The notes under the pieces: generated by a model
Databases searched by the model: none
Told to the model about the DNA's origin: nothing
What the model saw: the letters and a program-made list of their open reading frames with translations, nothing else
Program-made: the position numbers and the translations under genes
Assembly: GCF_014490665.1 (NCBI RefSeq)
Contig: NZ_CP061038.1
Location: forward strand, 62,001-126,000
DNA: 64,000 nucleotides
Reading direction: 5' to 3'
Origin: Sphingomonas alpina
GTDB taxonomy: Bacteria > Pseudomonadota > Alphaproteobacteria > Sphingomonadales > Sphingomonadaceae
In this document: piece after piece, positions 35,163-44,118 of the stretch
Numbering within the stretch: position 1 is the stretch's first letter
Layout: every line of letters starts with the position of its first letter

Positions 35163-37034
35163 CTCTTTCCCGCGATAGAAACCGGTCAGGACGTCGAAGG
35201 CGAGCTTGTGCTGCCCGGTCTCGGACATGAGTCCCTTGCGGTTCCAGCCTTGCTGAAACGCGTTCTGGCGGCGCGGTGACCGGAAATCCTTGAGGATCCA
35301 AGGCGACAGGCCGCGCAGATTCGGTATCTTCGCCGCCATCGCCAGGGTCTGCCGGTAATAGTCGGCCTGATACTCCTCCGAGAATTTCTGCGGCATCGCG
35401 CGCGCGTCGTGGAAGCCGGCCTTGGCGTCAGCGCCCAACTCCGAGAAGATCAGCGGCTTGTCGGCCGGTACGCGCCATTCGATCGCCGGCACGTCCGCCA
35501 GCCGGTCGTCGCCATACCAGCCATTATAGGTGTTGATGCCCATCACATCGAGCTGCGCGGCAAGCGGGTCGGTCATCGTCATGACGGGATGGCCATTCGC
35601 GGTCGATCGCTCGGTCAGCAGCGCGGCGCTGACCAGCCTTGTGTCATCCAGCCGCCTGACATCCGCCGCCAAGGTGGTCAGGAAGCCATTGCGAGCATCG
35701 GTGATCGGCGTTTCGTTGGCGATGCTCCAGATCGCGATCGACGCACGATTGCGGTCGCGCAGGATATTCTCGGCGATCATCCGGCGCGCGGTCGCCAGCG
35801 TATCGGGATTGCCCCACGAAATCCGCCAATAGACCGGCACCTCGCTCCACACCAACAGGCCCAGCGCGTCGGCGGCGCGGACCATGGTTTCGTCATGCGG
35901 ATAATGCGCCAGCCGGACGAAATTGGCGTGCAGTTCGTGCTTCGCTTCGGTCAGCAGCGCGCGGGCGGCGGCCGGGGTGATGACCCGGGCAGGCGACACG
36001 CCAAGCTCCTCTTCATGCAGGCTGATGCCGCGCAGGAAGATCGGCCGGCCATTGAGCAGTATCTCGGAACCCCTGGTTTCGATGGTGCGAAACCCGATTT
36101 GGTCGCGCCACCGGTCGTCGCCCGCTTCGATCGCAACGTCGTAGAGTCTGGGCCGCTCGGGCGACCAGCGTTCCAGGGCGCGCGGCGCCGCAATGGTTGT
36201 GCGCCAATTGCCATTGGCGTCGGTCGTTCCGGCCCGGCTGAGGCCGAGCGCGGGAATGAAGAAGCGGATCGACCGCCCGGCGGCCCGCGGTCCGTCCAGA
36301 TGCGCATCGATCGCCAGCGCCCCGTTGCGTGTCAGCCGCACCCAGGCATCGTCGACATAGGTATCCGCTGTTTCGATCAGTCGGATCGAGCGAGTGATGC
36401 CGCCATAATTCTCCCAGTCGGTGACCGGCGGCGGTACGCTGGTATCGGTGACTGCCGAATCCACGCCGATGGTGATCTGGTTGTCGCCGTTGCGCAGCAA
36501 TTTGGTGACCTCGAAGGCGAAAGGCGTGAACCCGCCTTCATGCTCGCCGACGGGCGTGCCGTTCAGATAGATGCGGGTCTTGTAATTGGCCGCGCCGAGC
36601 CGGAGAAAGACGCGCTTGCCGTTCTGGAGCGCTGCCTGGAAATGGCGCTGATACCAGACCAGCCCCTGATAATAGCGCATCTCCGCGGCATGGGTCAGCC
36701 AGCTCGCCGGCAAGGTGGTGATCGGGGCCGAATCCATATCGAATTCGAACATCGCGCCGTCGCCCTTGCGCATGGTGGCGCCGACATCGATGTCCGCCCA
36801 ACGACGCTCGCTGGCATTGGGCTCCCCGCCATGAAAGCCTGCCAAGCCGGCCCGATAGGGATCGACCGAATAATGCCAGGGACCGGAAAGGTCGGTGCCG
36901 GGCCGCAGATCCGCAGCAACGAGCAATGGCGTGGGGGCGGGGGGTGCCGCGCCGGACTGGGCCTTTCCCACTGCGCCAAGTGACAGGCCGACGGAGGAGA
37001 GAATTGCGATGATCGATAAATGCCACCTGGCCAT
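35148..37034 (-). CDS. GH2 family glycosidase, beta-glucuronidase-like, exported
   Basis: A 628-residue enzyme with a Sec signal (hydrophobic to about residue 25). The GH2 layout is complete: sugar-binding domain (YQGLVWYQRHF near 124), immunoglobulin-like domain, and TIM barrel with acid/base Glu in IWSIANET and nucleophile Glu in IFSELGADAKAGFH. The latter matches beta-glucuronidases closely. Near the end, Asn598-Arg-Lys600 (WNRKGL) corresponds to the N-x-K pair that reads the uronate carboxylate in GusA-type enzymes. The ATG at 37034 has GGGAGG 5 bases upstream. Plausible sources of glucuronate are arabinogalactan side chains. Beta-galactosidase is the alternative. Confidence 0.82.
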   Translation of the reverse strand: MARWHLSIIAILSSVGLSLGAVGKAQSGAAPPAPTPLLVAADLRPGTDLSGPWHYSVDPYRAGLAGFHGGEPNASERRWADIDVGATMRKGDGAMFEFDMDSAPITTLPASWLTHAAEMRYYQGLVWYQRHFQAALQNGKRVFLRLGAANYKTRIYLNGTPVGEHEGGFTPFAFEVTKLLRNGDNQITIGVDSAVTDTSVPPPVTDWENYGGITRSIRLIETADTYVDDAWVRLTRNGALAIDAHLDGPRAAGRSIRFFIPALGLSRAGTTDANGNWRTTIAAPRALERWSPERPRLYDVAIEAGDDRWRDQIGFRTIETRGSEILLNGRPIFLRGISLHEEELGVSPARVITPAAARALLTEAKHELHANFVRLAHYPHDETMVRAADALGLLVWSEVPVYWRISWGNPDTLATARRMIAENILRDRNRASIAIWSIANETPITDARNGFLTTLAADVRRLDDTRLVSAALLTERSTANGHPVMTMTDPLAAQLDVMGINTYNGWYGDDRLADVPAIEWRVPADKPLIFSELGADAKAGFHDARAMPQKFSEEYQADYYRQTLAMAAKIPNLRGLSPWILKDFRSPRRQNAFQQGWNRKGLMSETGQHKLAFDVLTGFYRGKEDGGR

Positions 37035-37099
37035 TTCAGCCTCCCCATATCCGTGCGGGCATGGCGTGCCCGGCCATATTCTGCCTATTCCGTTTAACT

Positions 37100-37114
37100 A
37101 TTGGCTTGACCAAT
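37100..37114. promoter_or_regulatory. FadR/LldR-type operator ATTGG-N5-CCAAT
   Basis: A perfect inverted repeat, ATTGG CTTGA CCAAT, lies in the 157-base region between the divergent GH2 and GntR genes. Operators of FadR-subfamily GntR proteins share the TGG-N5-CCA pattern. The regulator at 37192 is the likely ligand. Confidence 0.6.
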
Positions 37115-37191
37115 CACAAGATATTCTCGAGCTTTGGTAAGGCCGGTTTGGATTGCTTGTCGGACAATGCCGCTGCGGATAAGAACTTGTC

Positions 37192-37941
37192 ATGGCGAGA
37201 GGCGACAGCAACCGGCTTTATGAGCGTGTCTCGACCGACCTGGCGGCCAGGATCACCGACGGCTCGTATGAGATCGGTCAACGGCTGCCGCCGGAGCGGC
37301 TACTTGCGCAGACCTATTCGGTGTCGCGTCCCACCATCCGGGAAGCCATCATCGCCCTTGAGGTCGATGGCCTGGTCGAAGTGCGCATGGGGTCGGGCGT
37401 CTATGTCACTGCCAGAGTCCCGCGCGGCGGGGCGCCGGTCGAGACCGATATGGGGCCGTTCGAATTGCTCGAGGCAAGGCGTGCGATCGAGGGCGAGGCC
37501 TGTGCACTGGCCGCGGCACAGATAAGCGACGAGTTGCTCGCCGGGCTCGAAGCGCTGGTCGACGAAATGAGCCGCAGCGCGGGCGACATCATGGCGTCCG
37601 AAGATGCCGACCGGCGGTTTCACCTCGCCATTGCCCAAGCCACCGGCAACAGCGCCATGTATATGGCGGTGGAGATGCTGTGGGACGCGCGCGCTCGCTC
37701 GCCGCAATATCGCCTGCTCAGCGACAAGGCTCATCTCGCGGGAGTGACGCCGGTGATCGAGGAGCATCGGCGGATCATCGAGGCGCTACGCTCCCGCGAT
37801 CCGGGCCGCGCGCGAAAGGCGATGATTTCACATTTGTCGCGAGTGCTCGAATCGCTTTTGCAAGCGACCGAAGTCCATGAGCTCGAACAGGCGAAAGTCC
37901 GCCTGGATGCGCAGCGCCAGCGGTACATGACCGCCGGCTAG
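37192..37941 (+). CDS. GntR-family (FadR subfamily) transcriptional regulator
   Basis: A 249-residue regulator: N-terminal winged helix (QRLPPERLLAQTYSVSRPTI at about residue 27, then VEVRMGSGVYV) and C-terminal all-helical FCD domain from about 88 (EARRAIEGEACALAA, DRRFHLAIAQATGN, EEHRRIIEALRSRD). FCD domains bind organic acids such as uronates, gluconate or lactate. It is divergent from the GH2 gene with one palindrome in between, so it most likely represses that gene and itself until a sugar acid appears. The ribosome site before the ATG is weak. Confidence 0.87.
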   Translation: MARGDSNRLYERVSTDLAARITDGSYEIGQRLPPERLLAQTYSVSRPTIREAIIALEVDGLVEVRMGSGVYVTARVPRGGAPVETDMGPFELLEARRAIEGEACALAAAQISDELLAGLEALVDEMSRSAGDIMASEDADRRFHLAIAQATGNSAMYMAVEMLWDARARSPQYRLLSDKAHLAGVTPVIEEHRRIIEALRSRDPGRARKAMISHLSRVLESLLQATEVHELEQAKVRLDAQRQRYMTAG

Positions 37942-37980
37942 AGCGGTTTCGATCCCGACCGATCGGCCATGCCGTCGACT

Positions 37981-38275
37981 GCTCGCCCCTGTTACCCCCT
38001 GTTTTCGGGAGTAAATTTCTCGCCCCTGTTATTGTTGGATTTGACTGGCGGATTACGTGTTTGTTTTCAGCAGCTTGGCTGGATCGGCCCCTGTTATGGA
38101 AACAGGCGATAACAGGGGCAATAACAGGGGCCGTTTCGATCGAAACAGGGGCGATGGCCGCCCGGTGCTTCGTGGCCATGTGAAAGAGCGGGGCAAGAGC
38201 GCCGGTCCGACGTCTCGTTCGACCCCCGCCATGCGCTATCCCGATGCGCGATTGAATCGCGTTGGATGAATCCGC
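37981..38275. repeat. Dispersed intergenic repeat, copy A (CCCCTGTTA units)
   Basis: This copy fills most of the 424-base gap between the GntR and sigma genes. The unit CCCCTGTT(A/T) occurs forward at 37986, 37996, 38023 and 38088 and inverted near 38110, 38122 and 38144. GCCCCTGTTAT (38087-38097) and ATAACAGGGGC (38109-38119) form a perfect 11-bp hairpin. The right half, 38104-38275, aligns with the reverse complement of 57500-57664, including a shared GGCCATG-GAAAGAGCGGG block. I see no gene in it. Confidence 0.75.
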
Positions 38276-38365
38276 TCAACTTGAAAATGCGATGCCGGCG
38301 GCTCCATGACACCGATTTGTCGACGGAAATGCTGCTCTCGCCCATCTCATGCACTAGGAGGGTGA

Positions 38366-38956
38366 ATGGCGCGCGTCGATCTGGTCACTTGGGTGGCGCG
38401 GAATATTCTTCCGCACGAGCCTGCGTTGCGGCGTTGGTTGCGTCGCAGCGTGGCGCGCCAGGATATCGAGGACGTCATCCAGGAGGCATATTGCAGCATC
38501 GCCGCCATGGACGACGTGACCCATATCGTCGAGCCCAGGCGCTATTTATTCCAGGTCGCGCGCAACATCGTACTGGCCGATCTGCGGCGCGCGCGGGTGG
38601 TGCAGATCGAAGCGATCGGTGGCGCCGCCGAAATGGAGCAGGCCATTACCGGTCATAGCGACGAGCTCTCGCCAGAGCGCATCGCGATCGACCGCGACTG
38701 GCTTGCGCGGGTTGGGGCGCTGCTCGCGGCCCTGCCTGAACGGCGGCGTATTGTTTTCCGGTTGCGCAAGCTCGAAGGGCTCTCGCAGCGCGAGGCCGCG
38801 GAGCGGTTGGGGGTGACCGAGATGGTCGTCGAAAATGACCTGACCCGGGGATTGCGCAGCATTCTGGCGGGGCTGAGCGATGAGGAGCGCTCCGACCTGT
38901 CCCTGTTCACGAAGAGGCAAGATCATGCACGTCCGCGACTCCGCCGACGCCATTAA
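38366..38956 (+). CDS. ECF (FecI-like) RNA polymerase sigma factor
   Basis: A 196-residue ECF sigma factor. Region 2 is seen in DIEDVIQEAYCSIAAM at about residue 32 and ARNIVLADLRRAR near 68; region 4 in LPERRRIVFRLRKLEGLSQ and EAAERLGVTEMVVEND near 125-155. An AGGAGG 5 bases before the ATG at 38366 sets the start. The last 32 bases overlap the FecR gene, giving coupled expression with its anti-sigma factor. With the STN-containing receptor at 39948 it forms a cell-surface signalling cassette that probably controls the operon downstream. Confidence 0.9.
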   Translation: MARVDLVTWVARNILPHEPALRRWLRRSVARQDIEDVIQEAYCSIAAMDDVTHIVEPRRYLFQVARNIVLADLRRARVVQIEAIGGAAEMEQAITGHSDELSPERIAIDRDWLARVGALLAALPERRRIVFRLRKLEGLSQREAAERLGVTEMVVENDLTRGLRSILAGLSDEERSDLSLFTKRQDHARPRLRRRH

Positions 38957-39860
38957 CCGCGATGCCGCGGCATGGGTGGTAAGGATCGATCGCGTGCGCG
39001 ACGATCCGACGACCGCGGCCGAGCTTGCCGCGTGGCTGGCTGGCGATACCCGTCGTCAGGGCGCCTATCTTCGCGCCCAGGCGATGTGGCAGCAGCTTGA
39101 AGATGTCGATGAAAGCGCTGCCAGGATCCGTCGGGAGATGCCGCGCCGCCGGTTCATGGCGTTGGGCGGCGCCGGCATCGTTGCCGCGGCGATGGCGGGC
39201 CTTTTCTGGCTCGGCGGGGATGGGAGCCGCGCTTACACCACTGGGCTCGGGGAGCGAACCCGCACCGAACTGACCGACGGTTCGGTGATGGTGTTGAACA
39301 CGGCCAGCCTGTCGCATGTCCGCATGACCCCGTCGCGCCGCCTGGTCGAGATGGAGCGCGGCGAGGCCTGGTTCCATGTCGCCAAGGATCGATCGCGACC
39401 CTTTATCGTCTCGGCGGGCCCGATCCGGGTCGAGGCAGTGGGGACGGCGTTCGCGGTGCGACGCCGCAATGGCGCCACCGACGTCACCGTCACCTCGGGC
39501 ACGGTGCGCGCCTGGTCCGAGACCACGCCCACGCGGTTCATCAGCCTCAAGGCGGGGCACCGCGTTCGCCTTCAGGATGCGACCGGAGCCAGCAACGCCG
39601 CAGTCAGGAATGGCGGCGTGGAGCAGGCGCTCGCCTGGTCGCGCGGGGAGATCGTGCTCGACGGCATGACGCTGGCCGAGGCGGCGGCCGAATTCAATCG
39701 CTACAACCGCCATCAAGTGACAGTCGAGGAAAGCCTGGCGAACCGAAAGGTGGTAGGCTGGTTCCAGGCCGGCGACCCGGAAAGTTTCGCGCGGTCGGCG
39801 GCGACGATGGTGGGCGGTCATGTCGAACAGGATGAGACGACAACACGCATTGTGAGATAA
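38925..39860 (+). CDS. FecR-type anti-sigma/sigma regulator
   Basis: A 311-residue inner-membrane protein. The N-terminal DUF4880-like cytoplasmic domain (RDAAAWVVRIDRVRDDP, AAWLAGDTRRQGAYLRAQ) would hold the sigma factor. One membrane segment lies at about residues 78-99 (MALGGAGIVAAAMAGLF). The periplasmic FecR domain follows (MERGEAWFHVAKD, VEAVGTAFAVRR), and a DUF4974-like end (AAAEFNRYNRHQV) touches the receptor's signalling domain. The ATG at 38925 lies inside the sigma gene. Confidence 0.9.
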   Translation: MHVRDSADAINRDAAAWVVRIDRVRDDPTTAAELAAWLAGDTRRQGAYLRAQAMWQQLEDVDESAARIRREMPRRRFMALGGAGIVAAAMAGLFWLGGDGSRAYTTGLGERTRTELTDGSVMVLNTASLSHVRMTPSRRLVEMERGEAWFHVAKDRSRPFIVSAGPIRVEAVGTAFAVRRRNGATDVTVTSGTVRAWSETTPTRFISLKAGHRVRLQDATGASNAAVRNGGVEQALAWSRGEIVLDGMTLAEAAAEFNRYNRHQVTVEESLANRKVVGWFQAGDPESFARSAATMVGGHVEQDETTTRIVR

Positions 39861-39947
39861 TCGCGGCGCCGGTGACGGAAGAGTGCGGGCCACCCATCCT
39901 GTTTCATAGACGCGCTCGAGACGCGTAAACCAGGAGGGGAGGGGACT

Positions 39948-42719
39948 TTGCGTACAGCCGTCTATTTTGGAATGATATCGATTACATCGATCGCCGCTAT
40001 GGCGCCCGGTGTCGCACATGCACAGGCACGCGACTTCGATCTTGCGGTGCAGCCCGCGGCGCGGGGGATCAAGGCATTCGCTCGCCAGGCCGGCATTCAG
40101 ATCATCGCGCCGGATGAAGCGACGCGCGGCAAGCAGACGGCGGCAATCAAGGGGCACATGACGATCGTCGATGCGCTGACCCGGCTGATCGCGCCATCGC
40201 ATCTGCGCATTGCCTCGTTTGACGGGCGAACCGCCGTGCTGACCGCGGCGCCCGTTCGGGTCGCAGCGAGGGTAGAGGTCGTTCCCGCGACGGTCGCCGC
40301 TCCGGCAGTGCCCGGCGACCAGCAGAGCGGACGGCCGGCGGAGCAACCGGACGGGCTGGAGGATATCGTCGTCACCGCGCGCCGGTCGGCGGAGTTCAGC
40401 CAGAAGGTGCCGGTCGCGGTGACTGCCTTCACGCAGAATGCATTGCGCGAAAAGGGTATCGCCAACGGTACCGACCTGCAGAATTTCACGCCTTCGCTGT
40501 CGGTGCTGGGCGATGTCGCCCGGAACCAGGAAACCTATACGATCCGCGGCATGGGCGGGACCGGCGGCGCCGGCACCGGCAGCGGCCCGGGCGTGGTCGG
40601 TTATTTCGCCGAAGTGCCTTCGACCGTCAGCGGGCCGGGGAATTTCTACGACCTGGCCTCGCTCCAAGTGCTCAAGGGGCCGCAAGGGACGCTGTTCGGG
40701 CGCAACACCACCGGTGGCGCGGTGTTGCTCGAACCGGCGCGGCCCAAGATGAACAAGGTCGAAGGATATATCGACGGCACGCTCGGAAATTTCCAGCGCA
40801 CCAGCGTGCAGGGTGCGCTCAACGTGCCGATCGTCAGCGACATTCTCGCGATCCGCGTCGCGGGACAGTTCGACAAGCGTGATGGCTATGTTCGCGACGT
40901 GGTGACGGGGCGCGACTATCTCAATCGCAACAATTATTCGCTCCGCCTCGGCGTCCAGCTCAATCCGACCGACACGATCAGCAACTATACTGCGGTCAGT
41001 TATGTCGATGTGAACGAGCATGGCGGCGGCAGCATATTGATGTCGGTCAACCCCGGCCGGCCCTATGCCGCGTTGCTTCTTCCCTATCTTCAGGCGCAGC
41101 AGGCGCGCGGCATACGCCGTACCGCGCTGAGCGTGCCGACCCGGGAGGTGTCCAAGAATCTGCTCGTGCTCAACAACACCGAGTGGCGGGCAAGCGATAC
41201 GCTGACCTTCAAGAACATCGTCAGCTACAGCCGGAGCCGCTCGACCAGCGCGACCGACCGGGATTCGACCCCATTGCCGATCGCCGACCTGCTCGGCGCG
41301 TATCCGGGCAGCTACAACAACAATCTGCGCACCATTACGGAGGAAGTGCAGGCGCGCTATGATGACGGAACGCTGCGCGTGCAGGCAGGCGGCTTCTACC
41401 TCGACCAGAAGACCATGGCGCCGCTGACCTTCCAGACGGTGAATCCGTTGCAGCTGGGGGGTATATTGGGTGGCGGCCCGATCATCCTGCCGCCTGCGGT
41501 ACAGGCATTGATCGGTGCCAACGGGCCCTTGCTGCCCGCGCTTTCGCTGCAGCCCAGCGCCGAGGTCCATGGCCGGAGCAAGGCTGTCTATGCCCAGGTA
41601 CAGTATAAACTGGCACCGACCCTGACCGCGACGGCCGGCTTCCGCTGGACCTGGGATACCTATGGCGGCCACATCCAGAGCTATCAGTCGCCCGACAGCT
41701 ATCAGGTGTTCAACAAGCTGGCAGCGATCGGGCTGATCACCCCGGCCCAGGCGGCGCAGGTGATCGGACTCAATGCCAATCTGTGCGTCTATGACGCGTT
41801 CAAGGCGGTTGCCGCCGGTGGCTTTCCCACGCTGAAATACCCCAATTGCACCTCGCCGGCATTCGACGGACGGAGCAACGGACCCACCTGGCAACTCGGG
41901 CTCGACTGGCAGGCAGACCCGCAGACCTTGCTCTATGCGGTGTCGCGTCGCGGCTATAAATCGGGCGCGAACAATCCGATCGTCTCGCTGTTCCTCGGCG
42001 AGCAGCATCCGTTGTTCGGAGTGCTGCCCGAGAAAGTGACCGACGCCGAAGTCGGGCTGAAGCGCGACTGGACCCTGGGCACGGTGCGCGCGCGCACCAA
42101 CATCGCCGCTTTCTATACCTGGTTCAGCGATATCCAGGTGATCCAGCGCGCGGCGATTGCCGGCTCGGACATCCTGACCAATGCCCAGAAGGCACGCGTT
42201 CTGGGGCTCGAATTCGAAGGCATGCTGATCCCGTTCAAGGCGCTGACATTGAGCGGCACCTATTCGTTCAACTCGGCGCGATACCTGGAATATAATTCGC
42301 TTGCGATCCCGGCGATCCCGCAGGCGCTGACCGCCGCGCAACCCAGCCGCGATCTCGCCGGGACGCCCTTCTCGTTCGTGCCCAAGCACAAATATAGTCT
42401 CGACGCGCGTCTCGCATTGCCGATCCCGGCACGCGAAGGTGACATGGCGATACGGGCAACCTGGTCATGGCAATCGAGCCTGCGGGTCACGCCGGAGATC
42501 CAGCCGTTCGACACGATCCCGTCCTATGGCCTGCTCAACCTGCGGCTGGAATGGAACGACGTGCGTGGCGCGCCGCTCGACCTGGCCCTGTACGGCACCA
42601 ACGTCCTCGACAAGCAATATCGAGTGACATCCAATCCGGGGTACAACAATTCGGGCTTCAACAATTCGATCTATGGCGAGCCGGCGCAATATGGCGTCCA
42701 GCTTCGCTATCGCTTCTGA
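39948..42719 (+). CDS. TonB-dependent receptor with STN signalling domain
   Basis: A 923-residue outer-membrane receptor. After a signal peptide (to about residue 26, AHAQA) comes an STN domain (FDLAVQPAARGIKAFARQAG, residues about 30-105) of the kind that signals to FecR. The TonB box/plug follows (DIVVTARRSAEFSQKVPV near 140; LKGPQGTLFGRNTTGGAV near 245) and then a 22-strand-type barrel ending YGVQLRYRF. The start is a TTG preceded by AGGAGGGGAGG; no ATG fits. It heads a run of hydrolase genes with almost no gaps, so the ligand is probably their substrate, perhaps a glycosylated or esterified aromatic compound. That is inference. Confidence 0.9.
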   Translation: MRTAVYFGMISITSIAAMAPGVAHAQARDFDLAVQPAARGIKAFARQAGIQIIAPDEATRGKQTAAIKGHMTIVDALTRLIAPSHLRIASFDGRTAVLTAAPVRVAARVEVVPATVAAPAVPGDQQSGRPAEQPDGLEDIVVTARRSAEFSQKVPVAVTAFTQNALREKGIANGTDLQNFTPSLSVLGDVARNQETYTIRGMGGTGGAGTGSGPGVVGYFAEVPSTVSGPGNFYDLASLQVLKGPQGTLFGRNTTGGAVLLEPARPKMNKVEGYIDGTLGNFQRTSVQGALNVPIVSDILAIRVAGQFDKRDGYVRDVVTGRDYLNRNNYSLRLGVQLNPTDTISNYTAVSYVDVNEHGGGSILMSVNPGRPYAALLLPYLQAQQARGIRRTALSVPTREVSKNLLVLNNTEWRASDTLTFKNIVSYSRSRSTSATDRDSTPLPIADLLGAYPGSYNNNLRTITEEVQARYDDGTLRVQAGGFYLDQKTMAPLTFQTVNPLQLGGILGGGPIILPPAVQALIGANGPLLPALSLQPSAEVHGRSKAVYAQVQYKLAPTLTATAGFRWTWDTYGGHIQSYQSPDSYQVFNKLAAIGLITPAQAAQVIGLNANLCVYDAFKAVAAGGFPTLKYPNCTSPAFDGRSNGPTWQLGLDWQADPQTLLYAVSRRGYKSGANNPIVSLFLGEQHPLFGVLPEKVTDAEVGLKRDWTLGTVRARTNIAAFYTWFSDIQVIQRAAIAGSDILTNAQKARVLGLEFEGMLIPFKALTLSGTYSFNSARYLEYNSLAIPAIPQALTAAQPSRDLAGTPFSFVPKHKYSLDARLALPIPAREGDMAIRATWSWQSSLRVTPEIQPFDTIPSYGLLNLRLEWNDVRGAPLDLALYGTNVLDKQYRVTSNPGYNNSGFNNSIYGEPAQYGVQLRYRF

Positions 42720-42729
42720 AAGGGCGGTC

Positions 42730-44118
42730 ATGAAGCGAATGTTGTTTGGCGCGATGCCCGTCGCACTGCTCGCCGGGGCACCTGTCCCGGCGCAGCAGAC
42801 CCCGGCCGCGCCGGTATCGCCTACCATAGCGTCCGGTGTCGCGGTCTTCTCGCCGACCGCCGAACAAGTCGCGCTGATCGAGCAGGCGAAACGTGTCGGC
42901 GCAACCGACGTGACGACGGCATCGGGTCCCGATGGCGGCATGATCCTGGGCGGCAAGCTCGACGGGCGTCGCTTCTCGCTCGGCGTGCCGCGGGGCTGGA
43001 ACCGGCAATTGCTGCTGTTCGCGGGCGGCTATGCCACGCCCGGCGCCCAGCCGACCTTGCCGGACGATCCGATCGTCAAGGATCCGGCCGCCGGGATGCT
43101 GCGCGACGCTTATGGGCAGGGATTCGCGGCTGGCGTCACCATTTACGACAAGAACGGGATCGGGACGGAGACGGCGACGCGCAACCTGCTGGCGTTGCGT
43201 GCGTTCGCCGGTCGGCTGGGGGCTTCGCGCGCCTATCTCGCGGGCGGTTCGATGGGCGGCAATATCGTCCTGTCGCTGATCGAGCAGCATCCACGCGCCT
43301 TTGTCGGCGCGACGGCATTGTGCGGCGTGACGCATGGCTGGCTGAGCGAGATCGGCGCGCTTGCCGATATGCGCGCCGCCTATACCGTACTGACCGCCGG
43401 TACCCCCTATGCGTTGCCGGGTGGGCAGGACGTGACCCGGTCGGGATTGCCGGTGACGCCGCCGGCGGGCGACACGACCGATGGCGATGCCTTTCGTGCC
43501 GCGCAGAAGCTGAAACTGGCGGCACCCGTGCTGGCCCTGTTCACCGCGGCCAGAACGCATCCGGATGGGCCGGAGGCCCGGATCATCCGCCAGGTCGCCG
43601 CGATCGGCGGGTTCGCGCCCGATGTCGTGGCGGTGGCGACCCCGCTTTACGTCGCCGCGCTCGGCATGGACGATATCGTCGCCACCATGGGCGGACTGCC
43701 GGTCGGCAATGTCGGCAAACTGTATCGCCCGGTCGAAATGGCAGCCGCAGAGACGGCGGCGTTCAACGCGAAGATCCAGCGCTTCCAGGCCGATCCGCGC
43801 GCGACTGCCTATGCCCGGAAATGGCATGAGGCGACCGGCCGCTTTTCCATCCCGCTGGTCACCGTCCATCAGACGATCGACTCGCTGGTGCCGTTCAGCC
43901 AGTCCGAGGCGCTCGGACGGATCGTCGCCAGGGCCGGGAACGGGCGGAACCTCATCCAATATGCAGTGCCACCGACCCGGATGAAGCTGCCCATTCCGGG
44001 CGATTTCGAGGGTTATACCCATTGCGGCTTCACTTCGGAGCAGGGCGCGGGCGCATTCCGGGTTCTGCGGTCATGGGTCGAAACCGGCAAGCGCCCGGCC
44101 CCGGACGCGATCAAATGA
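42730..44118 (+). CDS. Exported alpha/beta hydrolase, paralogue 1
   Basis: A 462-residue protein with a Sec signal (to about residue 20, PVPAQQ). The nucleophile elbow is GGSMGGNIVLSLIEQ near residue 175; a candidate acid/His pair lies toward the end (HQTIDSLVPF and GYTHCGFTSEQ). The C-terminal WVETGKRPAPDA resembles tannase/feruloyl-esterase and 3-hydroxybutyrate-oligomer hydrolase tails. I cannot name the substrate. It starts 10 bases after the receptor and overlaps the GH1 gene by 4 bases. The gene at 47450 encodes a clear paralogue. Confidence 0.75.
   Translation: MKRMLFGAMPVALLAGAPVPAQQTPAAPVSPTIASGVAVFSPTAEQVALIEQAKRVGATDVTTASGPDGGMILGGKLDGRRFSLGVPRGWNRQLLLFAGGYATPGAQPTLPDDPIVKDPAAGMLRDAYGQGFAAGVTIYDKNGIGTETATRNLLALRAFAGRLGASRAYLAGGSMGGNIVLSLIEQHPRAFVGATALCGVTHGWLSEIGALADMRAAYTVLTAGTPYALPGGQDVTRSGLPVTPPAGDTTDGDAFRAAQKLKLAAPVLALFTAARTHPDGPEARIIRQVAAIGGFAPDVVAVATPLYVAALGMDDIVATMGGLPVGNVGKLYRPVEMAAAETAAFNAKIQRFQADPRATAYARKWHEATGRFSIPLVTVHQTIDSLVPFSQSEALGRIVARAGNGRNLIQYAVPPTRMKLPIPGDFEGYTHCGFTSEQGAGAFRVLRSWVETGKRPAPDAIK

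Noticed and set aside
37981..38160. Tandem CCCCTGTTA units considered as a CRISPR array or plasmid iterons
   Set aside because: Units are 9 bases, unevenly spaced and in both orientations. No cas, rep or parA genes are near, so an interspersed intergenic repeat fits better.
38907..42389. 1160-codon open frame on the minus strand opposite FecR and the TonB receptor
   Set aside because: It is the antisense frame of well-conserved plus-strand genes. Its composition is Arg/Gly/His-rich and no family motif appears; long antisense frames are usual at this GC.
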